Assembly: GCA_002392405.1 (NCBI GenBank)
Contig: DGGY01000012.1
Location: 1-32,915 of the forward strand
Source: Treponema sp. UBA3862
GTDB lineage: Bacteria; Spirochaetota; Spirochaetia; Treponematales; Treponemataceae
Length of the DNA stretch: 32,915 bases
Direction: 5' to 3'
The notes under the pieces were generated by a model. The model searched no databases. It saw only the letters and a program-made list of their open reading frames with translations, and was not told the DNA's origin. Position 1 is the stretch's first letter. Each line of letters starts with the position of its first letter. Positions 7,452 through 14,432 of this stretch are shown piece after piece. Made by a program: the position numbers and the translations under genes.

Positions 7452-9082
7452 CTGTTTTCTCCGGAAGTATTTAATGCCCAGTAATTAGAATCATGTGGGA
7501 GATTTTTATTCATTTTGGCAAAATCAAAGGCTGTAAGTCCAGAAGATGTTCTGTAAGTTGTTTTTGCACCGTTGCTTAAAAGCCAGCTGATAATTTTTGT
7601 ATCCCTTCCTGTTTCAGCAGCATACATTAAAGGTGTTTTTCCGTCGTATGAAGCGTTGAGGGGAAGTCCCTTTTTGTAAAATACTTCAAGAACAGAAATG
7701 TCAGCACCAGAAGTTACTGCATAGATAAAAGATGAGCGAACGTCGTTTTCTGCTGCATCGTGAGTTGAAAGCAGTTCAGAGACTATTGCAGGATTCCTGT
7801 TAAAGCCTGAAGCAAGTTTTAAGGCGCTGATCCCGTAATTATTTTTGATTTCAGCTTTTGCTCCGTTTTTAAGAAGAACTTTTACAACATTCAGGTTGTC
7901 TGTAAAGCGGCAGGCGAACATAAGTGCTGTCCAGCCGTCATTGTCTGAAAGATTTACATCTGCATCCGAGAAAATAAGGTTTTCAACAGTCAGAAGGTCT
8001 CCGTTTTTTGCAGCGGTCATAAGTTTTGTTCTGCCGTTAAGGTCTCTTCTGTCTGCGTTTTCTATAAATGTATGATATGAATCGAGTTTACTTTCCGGAG
8101 GAATTTCTGTCTCATCATTGTCCATTTCTGCAAAATCAAAAAGATATGTTTTTTTGTATGGACTTACTTCAGGAACAGGTTCTTTTGTAGATTCAAGTTC
8201 AATTCTGTCTGCATCCTGTGAAGCATTTACTTCTGTTGAGACTTTTTTATCTTCCTTTTGTGCGTCACTGTCTGGAGAAGAAGGGGAGGCAGGGGGAAGA
8301 GAAACGGCGGTTTTAGAAACGGCTGATGATTCTGGAACCGTGTTTTTGTCTGAAGCAGTGTCTGATTCTCCTGTTACAGAGTCCTTAGATGCTAAAGGGA
8401 TTTGAGAAGCAGGGTCTGGAGGTGTAACAGGCGGTGAAACTTTTGGAAGGGTAGACGGCGCTACGGCTGAATTTGTCTGTACCTGACTTTCTTCTGTTTT
8501 TTCTGGAGCTGTCTGTAAAACTGAGTCCTGGTTTTCATCTGTAGAACCTGTGTTTTCTACCTGGTTATCAGTTTCCTGTGTGATTTGGGGCTCAGCACAG
8601 AATTTATTAAGCACATCAAGAACCATGTCCGGATTTGAGTTTTCGCGGGCGTAGTCAAAAGAGTTCTTTCCGTTTTTGTCTTTTTTTAAGATGCGGTTTT
8701 TTCGTGAAAAATTAAATAATTTTCCTGCCTTTATGACTCTTTCGATTACTTCCGGTTTTGAACTGTATTTTGCAGCATACATTACGCCTGTTCGTTTCTG
8801 TCTGTCTTTTTTATCCTGGTTTGCACCGTATTTTAAGAGGATGTTGATTACATCAAGTTCCCGGTCTTCTTTCAGTGTTGCCATAAGAAGATTTTCTTTT
8901 TCAGGTGAACGAGTTACGTTTATATATTCTTGATTGTTTCGTATTAATTCTTTTACTTCTTTTACGCTTCCGTTTTCTATTGTGTCAAAAAGTTTGTCTT
9001 TCCTTCCTCCTGCACAGACACAGGTAAGGGCAAAAAGTGATACAAAAAAGAAGGAAAATATTTTTTTATTAATTCTATGCAT
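7448..9082 (-). CDS. Exported ankyrin-repeat protein
   Basis: A 544-residue protein with an N-terminal export signal (KK then a phenylalanine-rich core, residues 6-24, possible cleavage after VCA; Cys20/Cys23 leave a lipoprotein possible but the lipobox is poor). Two ankyrin blocks flank a long low-complexity linker: repeats at about 35-160 (NLLMATLKEDRELDVINILL type) and about 350-530 (GRTKLMTAAKNGDLLTVENL, GWTALMFACRF, GKTPLMYAAETGRD). The linker, about 165-310, is rich in Pro, Ser, Thr and Glu. Probably a periplasmic binding scaffold; partner unknown. First gene of a five-gene run ending in rlmN. The promoter -10 lies 8 nt before the ATG with no ribosome site. Confidence 0.8.
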   Translation of the reverse strand: MHRINKKIFSFFFVSLFALTCVCAGGRKDKLFDTIENGSVKEVKELIRNNQEYINVTRSPEKENLLMATLKEDRELDVINILLKYGANQDKKDRQKRTGVMYAAKYSSKPEVIERVIKAGKLFNFSRKNRILKKDKNGKNSFDYARENSNPDMVLDVLNKFCAEPQITQETDNQVENTGSTDENQDSVLQTAPEKTEESQVQTNSAVAPSTLPKVSPPVTPPDPASQIPLASKDSVTGESDTASDKNTVPESSAVSKTAVSLPPASPSSPDSDAQKEDKKVSTEVNASQDADRIELESTKEPVPEVSPYKKTYLFDFAEMDNDETEIPPESKLDSYHTFIENADRRDLNGRTKLMTAAKNGDLLTVENLIFSDADVNLSDNDGWTALMFACRFTDNLNVVKVLLKNGAKAEIKNNYGISALKLASGFNRNPAIVSELLSTHDAAENDVRSSFIYAVTSGADISVLEVFYKKGLPLNASYDGKTPLMYAAETGRDTKIISWLLSNGAKTTYRTSSGLTAFDFAKMNKNLPHDSNYWALNTSGENR

Positions 9083-9090
9083 AATGGTTA

Positions 9091-9119
9091 ATTATACAGT
9101 TTGAAGGGGCGGCGGGCAA
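9091..9119 (-). promoter_or_regulatory. Promoter of the ankyrin-rsmD-rlmN operon, predicted leaderless
   Basis: On the minus strand TTGCCC (9114-9119) and TATAAT (9091-9096) are separated by exactly 17 nt. Transcription would begin about 7 nt past the -10 box, near 9084. The ATG is at 9082, so the mRNA would have a leader of about 0-3 nt. No Shine-Dalgarno sequence is present. Confidence 0.7.
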
Positions 9120-9153
9120 GTCAAATTAAGTCCCTGAAGGAAGCTGGATTCTA

Positions 9154-9182
9154 TTGACCTTGCCTCTTAAAAAAGATATATT
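9154..9182 (+). promoter_or_regulatory. Promoter of the rpsF operon
   Basis: TTGACC (9154-9159), a 17-nt spacer and TATATT (9177-9182) form a strong sigma-70 type promoter. Start would be near 9189, giving a leader of about 100 nt before rpsF. It is divergent from the ankyrin promoter 35 bases away. Confidence 0.8.
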
Positions 9183-9188
9183 AATTTA

Positions 9189-9287
9189 TTCATAAAATTA
9201 AGTTTTATAAACTTTGTTTTATGATTGCATAACCCCTTGAGGCTTCGTATGAAGCTTCCATTTGACCATAAGGAGAACATACACAAA
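9189..9287 (+). promoter_or_regulatory. Structured leader of rpsF
   Basis: The leader holds several short stems: ATAAAA/TTTTAT, TTATG/CATAA and GCTTC/GAAGC. CCCCTT near 9233-9238 could pair with the ribosome site AAGGAG (9270-9275) to hide it. rpsF leaders in many bacteria bind the S6:S18 complex, but I could not recognise that motif's CCG element with confidence. Confidence 0.35.
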
Positions 9288-9581
9288 ATGAGAAAGTATG
9301 AACTTATGACTGTCTTCCCGACAGATGAAGACAAATTCAAGGCAGCATCTGATGCAGTTCGCTCAGTGCTTGCAAACTTTGGCAGCACAATCGCCAAAGA
9401 AGAATCTTACGGAGACCGTGACTTAACTTACGTAATCGAAAAAAACAAGCGCGGCCGTTTCGTTCTTTTCACTGTAGAAGCAAATCCTGCTAAAATCACA
9501 GAAATTGAAAATCAGTTCAAATTGACTAAAAACCTCTTAAAGTGGCTTTTTGTTAAGCTTGAAGAAGAAAAAAAGAACTAA
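9288..9581 (+). CDS. rpsF: 30S ribosomal protein S6
   Basis: A 97-residue S6, a primary binder of the 16S central domain as a heterodimer with S18. MRKYELMTVF at the start and the alternating strand/helix pattern to KLEEEKKN match the family and its usual length (about 95-130). The start at 9288 is chosen because the family begins at MRKYE and AAGGAG lies upstream, though at a rather long 12-nt spacing; the frame open back to 9225 adds unrelated residues. First gene of rpsF-ssb-rpsR-rplI, a conserved arrangement. Confidence 0.95.
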   Translation: MRKYELMTVFPTDEDKFKAASDAVRSVLANFGSTIAKEESYGDRDLTYVIEKNKRGRFVLFTVEANPAKITEIENQFKLTKNLLKWLFVKLEEEKKN

Positions 9582-9630
9582 TTGATGGTTCATCATCCCT
9601 TAAAGTTTTAAAAGTTTTTGGAGTAGATTT

Positions 9631-10125
9631 ATGACAGACATTAATCGTGTAGTAATTGTCGGCAGACTTACCCGTGACCTTGGTAATGATCAGCGAGATT
9701 TTGCTTATACACCAAACGGCCAGGCCCGCGCTAACGTAAGTATTGCAGTAAATCGCAGCCGCAAACAGGGTGAACAGTGGGTTGATGAAGCAAATTATTT
9801 CGATGTAACAATCTGGGGTAAAACTGCAGAAAACCTTAAGCCGTACCTTACAAAAGGCAAGCAGATTGCCGTTGAAGGTTACCTGAAACAGGACCGCTGG
9901 GAAAAAGACGGTCAGAAATTCAGTAAGGTAGGAATTGTTGCAGACAGTGTAATGCTTTTAGGCGGAAAATCGGACAATGGCGGTTCACAGCCGTCCGGGG
10001 GTTATACTCCGAAATTCCCGCAGAATAACGGCTTTGCACCATCTCAGCAGTCATACCAGGCTCCTGCAGAGGAAAACTCATTCGGCGGAAATAATTCCGG
10101 TTATGATGAGGATATCCCGTTTTAA
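9631..10125 (+). CDS. ssb: Single-stranded DNA-binding protein
   Basis: A 164-residue SSB that coats single-stranded DNA in replication, repair and recombination. The OB fold spans about residues 1-110 (NRVVIVGRLTRD, VSIAVNRS, WGKTAENL, VEGYLKQDRW). A Gly/Gln/Ser-rich linker follows, then the acidic tip DEDIPF (159-164), which recruits partner proteins. Tail and length are typical. TTTGGAG precedes the ATG. Its position between the genes for S6 and S18 is the classic bacterial order. Confidence 0.96.
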   Translation: MTDINRVVIVGRLTRDLGNDQRDFAYTPNGQARANVSIAVNRSRKQGEQWVDEANYFDVTIWGKTAENLKPYLTKGKQIAVEGYLKQDRWEKDGQKFSKVGIVADSVMLLGGKSDNGGSQPSGGYTPKFPQNNGFAPSQQSYQAPAEENSFGGNNSGYDEDIPF

Positions 10126-10186
10126 TGATGGTGGTTTTCAAAAGAAACCGTTTATCCGTTAAAAACCAATTTTTAGGAGACTTAAT

Positions 10187-10507
10187 ATGTCAGACGAAGT
10201 AACAACAAACGAAGTTGAACAGAAAGTAAATGTAACAGATACACAGGGCGCTTCAGACGGCCGTGAAGGCGAAGATAAAACTGGACGCAGAGGCAAGAAA
10301 TTCTTCCGCAAGAAGGTTTGCCGTTTCTGTGCTAACAAAGCAAAAATCGATTACAAAGATGCAGATGGTCTTAAGCGCTTTACAACTGAACGCGGTAAGA
10401 TTCTTCCACGCCGCATCACAGGTACTTGTGCTAAACACCAGCGTGAAGTTGCTCTTGCAATCAAACGCGCACGCGCAATCTGTCTGCTTCCGTTCGTTGC
10501 AGAATAA
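10187..10507 (+). CDS. rpsR: 30S ribosomal protein S18, zinc-binding form
   Basis: A 106-residue S18 with an acidic, Thr/Asn-rich N-terminal extension of about 35 residues before the basic core ([12 protein letters not shown]). Cys45, Cys48, Cys81 and His84 form a likely zinc site (CRFC and CAKH), absent from E. coli S18. The [11 protein letters not shown] and [13 protein letters not shown] segments are conserved. TAGGAG precedes the ATG. The extension is unlike most S18 proteins (about 75 residues). It should pair with S6 on the 30S platform. Confidence 0.94.
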   Translation: MSDEVTTNEVEQKVNVTDTQGASDGREGEDKTGRRGKKFFRKKVCRFCANKAKIDYKDADGLKRFTTERGKILPRRITGTCAKHQREVALAIKRARAICLLPFVAE

Positions 10508-10581
10508 TTAAAATTTTAATTTAAGGTGACGATCCGACTCCTGGTGACGCCGCCTTTTTAATATCAAGAGGAGCTTGAAAA

Positions 10582-11121
10582 ATGAAAGTAATTCTTAATG
10601 AAGATGTAAAACACCTTGGTGAAATGGGTGATGTAAAGAATGTTGCAAACGGTTATGCACGCAACTTCCTTTTCCCTCACATGTTTGCTGTTCCTTATAC
10701 ACCAGAAACAGTAGCATATTTTGAAGGCCGCAAGGCTGAAATTGAAGCACGCAAAGAAGCTAAACGTAAGGATGCTGCAAGCACAAAAGATAAGCTTGAA
10801 TCAACAATCGTTGAACTTACAGTACCAGCAGCTTCTAACGGAAAACTTTATGGTGCCGTTACAAGCCAGACTGTATCTGACTTCCTTGCTTCAAAAGGTT
10901 TTGAAATTGAACGCAAACGCATTGAAATTCAGGGTGTTACAATTAAGAGTGTTGGTAACTACACAGCATCAATTCACCTTTATGAATCAACAAATGCAGA
11001 AGTTAAGATTTCTGTAAAAGGTCAGACAACTGACAATAAAGCTGTAGAAGTAACTGCTAAGAAAGAAGAAGCACCAGCTTCAGAAGCAGCAGAAGCTCCT
11101 GCAGAAGAAAAAGCTGAATAG
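10582..11121 (+). CDS. rplI: 50S ribosomal protein L9
   Basis: A 179-residue L9. The N-domain begins MKVILNEDVKHLGEMGDV and contains the GYARNFLFP motif; the connecting helix (residues about 45-75) and C-domain (about 80-145) follow. The last 30 residues are a lineage-specific Ala/Glu-rich tail, making it longer than the common 149 residues. AAGAGGAG lies upstream. Last gene of the rpsF operon, followed by an intrinsic terminator. Confidence 0.95.
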   Translation: MKVILNEDVKHLGEMGDVKNVANGYARNFLFPHMFAVPYTPETVAYFEGRKAEIEARKEAKRKDAASTKDKLESTIVELTVPAASNGKLYGAVTSQTVSDFLASKGFEIERKRIEIQGVTIKSVGNYTASIHLYESTNAEVKISVKGQTTDNKAVEVTAKKEEAPASEAAEAPAEEKAE

Positions 11122-11162
11122 TTTTTTTTCAAAAAGCCCTTTTTTAGGCTTATAGCAGAAAG

Positions 11163-11187
11163 GCCGGAAGTATTTCCGGCTTTTTTT
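11163..11187 (+). terminator. Intrinsic terminator of the rpsF operon
   Basis: GCCGGAA (11163-11169), loop GTAT, TTCCGGC (11174-11180) then seven T. A smaller AAGCC/GGCTT stem lies just upstream. Confidence 0.92.
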
Positions 11188-11197
11188 GTCGCTTTTT

Positions 11198-11226
11198 TTG
11201 AACGATGATGAAAAGAGCGGTATAAT
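11198..11226 (+). promoter_or_regulatory. Promoter of dnaB
   Basis: TTGAAC (11198-11203), 17-nt spacer, perfect TATAAT (11221-11226). It lies directly after the operon terminator, so dnaB has its own transcript with a leader of about 68 nt. Confidence 0.85.
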
Positions 11227-11300
11227 AAAAATTACTTTCCTGTAATTTTTAAAAATGGCAGATTTTGCCGCTAATCCGGAGTTTTTTAAGGAGTAATTAA

Positions 11301-12632
11301 ATGGAAGACAGGCTTAGGGATACAATTCCTCCGCACAACCTTGAAGCTGAAAGTGCAACCCTCGGGGCGCTTCTGCTAGACTGGTCTGCAATGGGGGATA
11401 TAGTTACTTTTCTTCATCCGTATCATTTTTATTCCCAGCAGAATCAGATAATATTTAATACACTTATTTCTTTATTCGGTCAGGGTATTACAGGTGATGT
11501 TCTTACTCTGACAACAGAGCTTAATAAAAATGGAGAGCTTGAAAAAGCAGGCGGTGCAGGATATATCGCTTCCCTTACAGATGAAGTACCGTCTTCAGCC
11601 AATATTGATTATTACGCGCATATTGTACTTGACCGTGCAACACGACGCTCTCTCATAAAAATTTCAACTGAAATCAAGTCAACGGCCTATGATGAATCAA
11701 GAGAAAGCCGTGCAATTCTGGAAGAAGCAGAAAAGAAAATCTTTGCCCTTACTGATATGGGGCAGACAATTCAGATTTATGATATGCATTCTGTAATCCA
11801 GAAAACTTCCGATATAATTATGAAGCATTATCATAATCATGGAGAGTTCTCTGGAATTCCGTCTGGTTTTTCTCTGCTTGACAGCATGACAAGCGGATTC
11901 CAGAAGTCAGAAATGATTATTATTGGTGCCCGTCCTTCAATGGGTAAAACAGCCCTTGCACTTTGTATGATGGAAAATATTGCTGTAAATCAGGGGATTC
12001 CCTGCGGCTTTTTCTCTCTTGAAATGTCATATGAACAGATTGGGCAGCGTCTGCTTTCTCAGGTAGCCCGTATTCAGGGAACTAAAATCCGTTCAGGTAT
12101 AATGACCATGGCTGACCTTCAGAAGATAAATGATGCGGCAGGACGTGTTTATGACGCACCGCTTTATATCTGTGATACACCTAACATGCAGCTCCTTGAT
12201 CTCCGTGCTATTGCAAGACGTATGGTACAGACAAAGGGTGTTCAGATTATTTTTATTGATTATATTGGTCTAATTTCAACACAAAATCCAAACCAGCAGA
12301 CATTTGAACAGGTTGCAGAAATTTCAAAATCATTAAAAAGTCTTGCCCGCGAGCTGAATATTCCGATTGTAGCACTTTCTCAGGTTTCCCGTGACGCTGA
12401 AGGAAATGAACCTAAACTCAATCAGATCCGAGGTTCTGGTGCCATTGAACAGGATGCGGACGTAGTAATGTTTATTGACCGTAAGAGAGAAAAGCAGGAA
12501 GACGGAAATCAGATGCCTGTTCAGGATGCAAAACTTATCATTGCAAAGCAGCGTAACGGTCCAATCGGTGATGTACCTCTGATTTTCTTAAATGCATTTA
12601 CCAGATTTGAAAATAAAGCACGTGAAGAGTAG
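11301..12632 (+). CDS. dnaB: Replicative DNA helicase
   Basis: A 443-residue hexameric 5'-3' helicase of the replication fork. The N-terminal primase-binding domain opens with PPHNLEAESATLGALLLD (13-30 region). The RecA-type ATPase domain has Walker A GARPSMGKT at 209-217 and Walker B IIFIDYIGLI. The QVSRDAEG and RGSGAIEQDADVVMFIDR segments complete the DnaB motifs. No intein is present and length is typical. AAGGAG lies 7 nt before the ATG. It follows rplI as in many bacteria but has its own promoter. Confidence 0.97.
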   Translation: MEDRLRDTIPPHNLEAESATLGALLLDWSAMGDIVTFLHPYHFYSQQNQIIFNTLISLFGQGITGDVLTLTTELNKNGELEKAGGAGYIASLTDEVPSSANIDYYAHIVLDRATRRSLIKISTEIKSTAYDESRESRAILEEAEKKIFALTDMGQTIQIYDMHSVIQKTSDIIMKHYHNHGEFSGIPSGFSLLDSMTSGFQKSEMIIIGARPSMGKTALALCMMENIAVNQGIPCGFFSLEMSYEQIGQRLLSQVARIQGTKIRSGIMTMADLQKINDAAGRVYDAPLYICDTPNMQLLDLRAIARRMVQTKGVQIIFIDYIGLISTQNPNQQTFEQVAEISKSLKSLARELNIPIVALSQVSRDAEGNEPKLNQIRGSGAIEQDADVVMFIDRKREKQEDGNQMPVQDAKLIIAKQRNGPIGDVPLIFLNAFTRFENKAREE

Positions 12633-12672
12633 AGGAGGAACTTCTGCAAGAGCAAAGTTTTCGTGCAAAAAA

Positions 12673-12709
12673 AAGCCGGTTTATCAGAAAAATCTCTGAA
12701 AACCGGCTT
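12673..12709. terminator. Bidirectional terminator between dnaB and the P83/100 gene
   Basis: AAGCCGGTTT (12673-12682) pairs with AAACCGGCTT (12700-12709), with an inner TCAGA/TCTGA stem. A-runs to the left and T-runs to the right give a U-tract on both strands, so it ends both converging transcripts. Confidence 0.92.
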
Positions 12710-12727
12710 AATTTTTTTCAGCAGCTG

Positions 12728-14347
12728 TTATTTAGCGTTTGAATTATCTGTATTTGAAATCTGTGTTAAATCTTTTGCATTGAGCAGAACTGGTCTGTTT
12801 GATGCTGATGTAACAAGAATTCCTTTTGAGGTAACTGTTACCGGAGTTGCTCCTTTTACTGCAACCGGAGATTTAAGAAGGCATTCAAGTTTTGAATTGA
12901 ATTTTCCTAAAACGTTTTTATCTCCGTCTTTAATAATACAGTAATAGTTACCGCCGTCTTCAATGAGAACTGAAGTTTCAGCAACTGTTTCGCTGCTTTC
13001 TTTTGTGATTTCCATGTTTTCCTTGTCCAGGGTAACAAGTTTTACAGTACCGTTTCCGATGTTTGTTCCTGCTATTGCAACATAGCCGTCTGCACTTTCA
13101 TAAATTGTGCGGCTGCGGATTACTGTAACCGGTGATTCCTTGATTACTTTACCGTTATCAGCATTTACTTTTACAAGTGCACTCATTACGCCAAGTTCAT
13201 CAACTGAACGGAGTCCGTAAACTGCAGAGGCATTTTCATTTGCTGCCTGGTCACGGATGATTTTCTGCTGGTCTTCTGCAATGGCAGTACGTTCGTTCTG
13301 CGCTTCAGTGCGTTTTGTATCAGCTGTTGACTGAGCAGAAGCGGCTTCTTCCCTTGCTGCTTCAGTTTTTTTAGCCTGTTCTTCAGTTTTCTTTTCCTGG
13401 GCAGCAGCTTCTTCCTGTTTCTGCTGGGCTGTTTCCTGTTTCTGCTGGGCGTCTTTTTTAGCTTCTTTGTCAGATGGATTTTCATCTGCTTTTTTCTGTG
13501 CAGTTTCAGCATCTTTTTTTGCTTTTTCAGCATCTTTTTTAGCAGCTTCAGTCTTTTTCTGTTCTTCTTTTAATTTGTTTGATTCATCAGTTGCTTTTTT
13601 CTGGGCTGCATTGGCTTTTTCCTGTGCCTTGTCAGCTTCGCGTTCCTTGATGTTTACCATTTCTTTGCGTGTGTTTACGCCTTTATCTTCATCTTCCTGC
13701 ATGGATTCGACTACTTTTTTGTCAGAAATAACTGAAGTATCAACTGTGCTTAAGCCTCCGTTGATGTCTGCAAGAGGAATTACAATCTGTGTTTTTCCAG
13801 GCCAGTCTTTGTAACTTAACGCAATACCAGCCTTATCAGAAGTGAGGTTGTCTGTTACTGCTTTTTTATATTTAGACTGATAGTATTCGAGTTTTCCGCG
13901 GTAAACGGCATTGTAAACTGTTACGAATGTTGCAACTGTATTTGCATCCTGTTTTGTATAGCCGTAAGCGGTTTCAAGATATGCAGCAATTACCCTGCGG
14001 ATATTTTTAATATGGTCGATTTTTGAAGAGGAACCGATTACAAAAATATCGGCATCGAGTTTTCCTTTTTCTTTTGGATCTACTGCATGAATAATCTGGT
14101 ATCTTGCAGCATTTCCGGCAGTTGTATATTCGTCAATTGAATTTGATACGGTTTTTCCAAGTCCAGTACCGATTGCTGCAATTTCTTCTGCAGTGTTTAT
14201 TACTGAATGTGGACCTGTATAGTTTTCGAAAACTACTGCATCTTCGGAAACTGTTTCAAGTTCGTTTTCTGCTACTTCTACAGCATTAACTGAAGAAGCG
14301 AAAAGAGACAGCATAAAAAATGCTGTAAACAATTTTTTAATTTTCAT
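12728..14347 (-). CDS. P83/100-family exported coiled-coil protein
   Basis: A 539-residue exported protein of the spirochaete P83/100 family, known as an immunodominant antigen in Borrelia; its biochemical role is unknown. A signal peptide (residues 1-22, cleavage after VNA) leads to an N-terminal globular domain (about 30-215). A long Lys/Glu/Ala/Gln-rich coiled coil follows (about 225-365, EREADKAQEKANAAQKKATD and similar). The C-terminal part (about 375-530) has repeated strands typical of a small propeller. GGAGGA lies 5 nt before the ATG. It has its own extended -10 promoter, 85 bases after the upstream propeller gene, and may also be read from that gene. Confidence 0.85.
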   Translation of the reverse strand: MKIKKLFTAFFMLSLFASSVNAVEVAENELETVSEDAVVFENYTGPHSVINTAEEIAAIGTGLGKTVSNSIDEYTTAGNAARYQIIHAVDPKEKGKLDADIFVIGSSSKIDHIKNIRRVIAAYLETAYGYTKQDANTVATFVTVYNAVYRGKLEYYQSKYKKAVTDNLTSDKAGIALSYKDWPGKTQIVIPLADINGGLSTVDTSVISDKKVVESMQEDEDKGVNTRKEMVNIKEREADKAQEKANAAQKKATDESNKLKEEQKKTEAAKKDAEKAKKDAETAQKKADENPSDKEAKKDAQQKQETAQQKQEEAAAQEKKTEEQAKKTEAAREEAASAQSTADTKRTEAQNERTAIAEDQQKIIRDQAANENASAVYGLRSVDELGVMSALVKVNADNGKVIKESPVTVIRSRTIYESADGYVAIAGTNIGNGTVKLVTLDKENMEITKESSETVAETSVLIEDGGNYYCIIKDGDKNVLGKFNSKLECLLKSPVAVKGATPVTVTSKGILVTSASNRPVLLNAKDLTQISNTDNSNAK

Positions 14348-14396
14348 TAATTCCTCCGGCTCTTTAAGACACAGTTTTTAACTGAATCTTATTTTG

Positions 14397-14405
14397 ATTA
14401 TATCA
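14397..14405 (-). promoter_or_regulatory. Extended -10 promoter of the P83/100 gene
   Basis: The minus strand reads TGATATAAT, TGn plus a perfect -10, 49 nt upstream of the ATG; the -35 region is poor. The 13-mer TGATATAATCAAA also occurs at 4087-4099. Confidence 0.6.
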
Positions 14406-14432
14406 CTATTTTTATCTGTTTAAAAGTTTTTT

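Noticed and set aside
8118..8405. Ser-rich open frame on the plus strand
   Set aside because: Antisense to the low-complexity linker of the ankyrin protein; no ribosome site or family likeness.
10523..10556. Attenuator between rpsR and rplI
   Set aside because: AAGGTG/CGCCTT can pair and TTTTT follows, but the stem is only 6 bp with a long loop, too weak to call.
13186..13533. Lys/Arg-rich open frame on the minus strand
   Set aside because: It is the shifted frame of the P83/100 coiled-coil region, whose repetitive codons open other frames.
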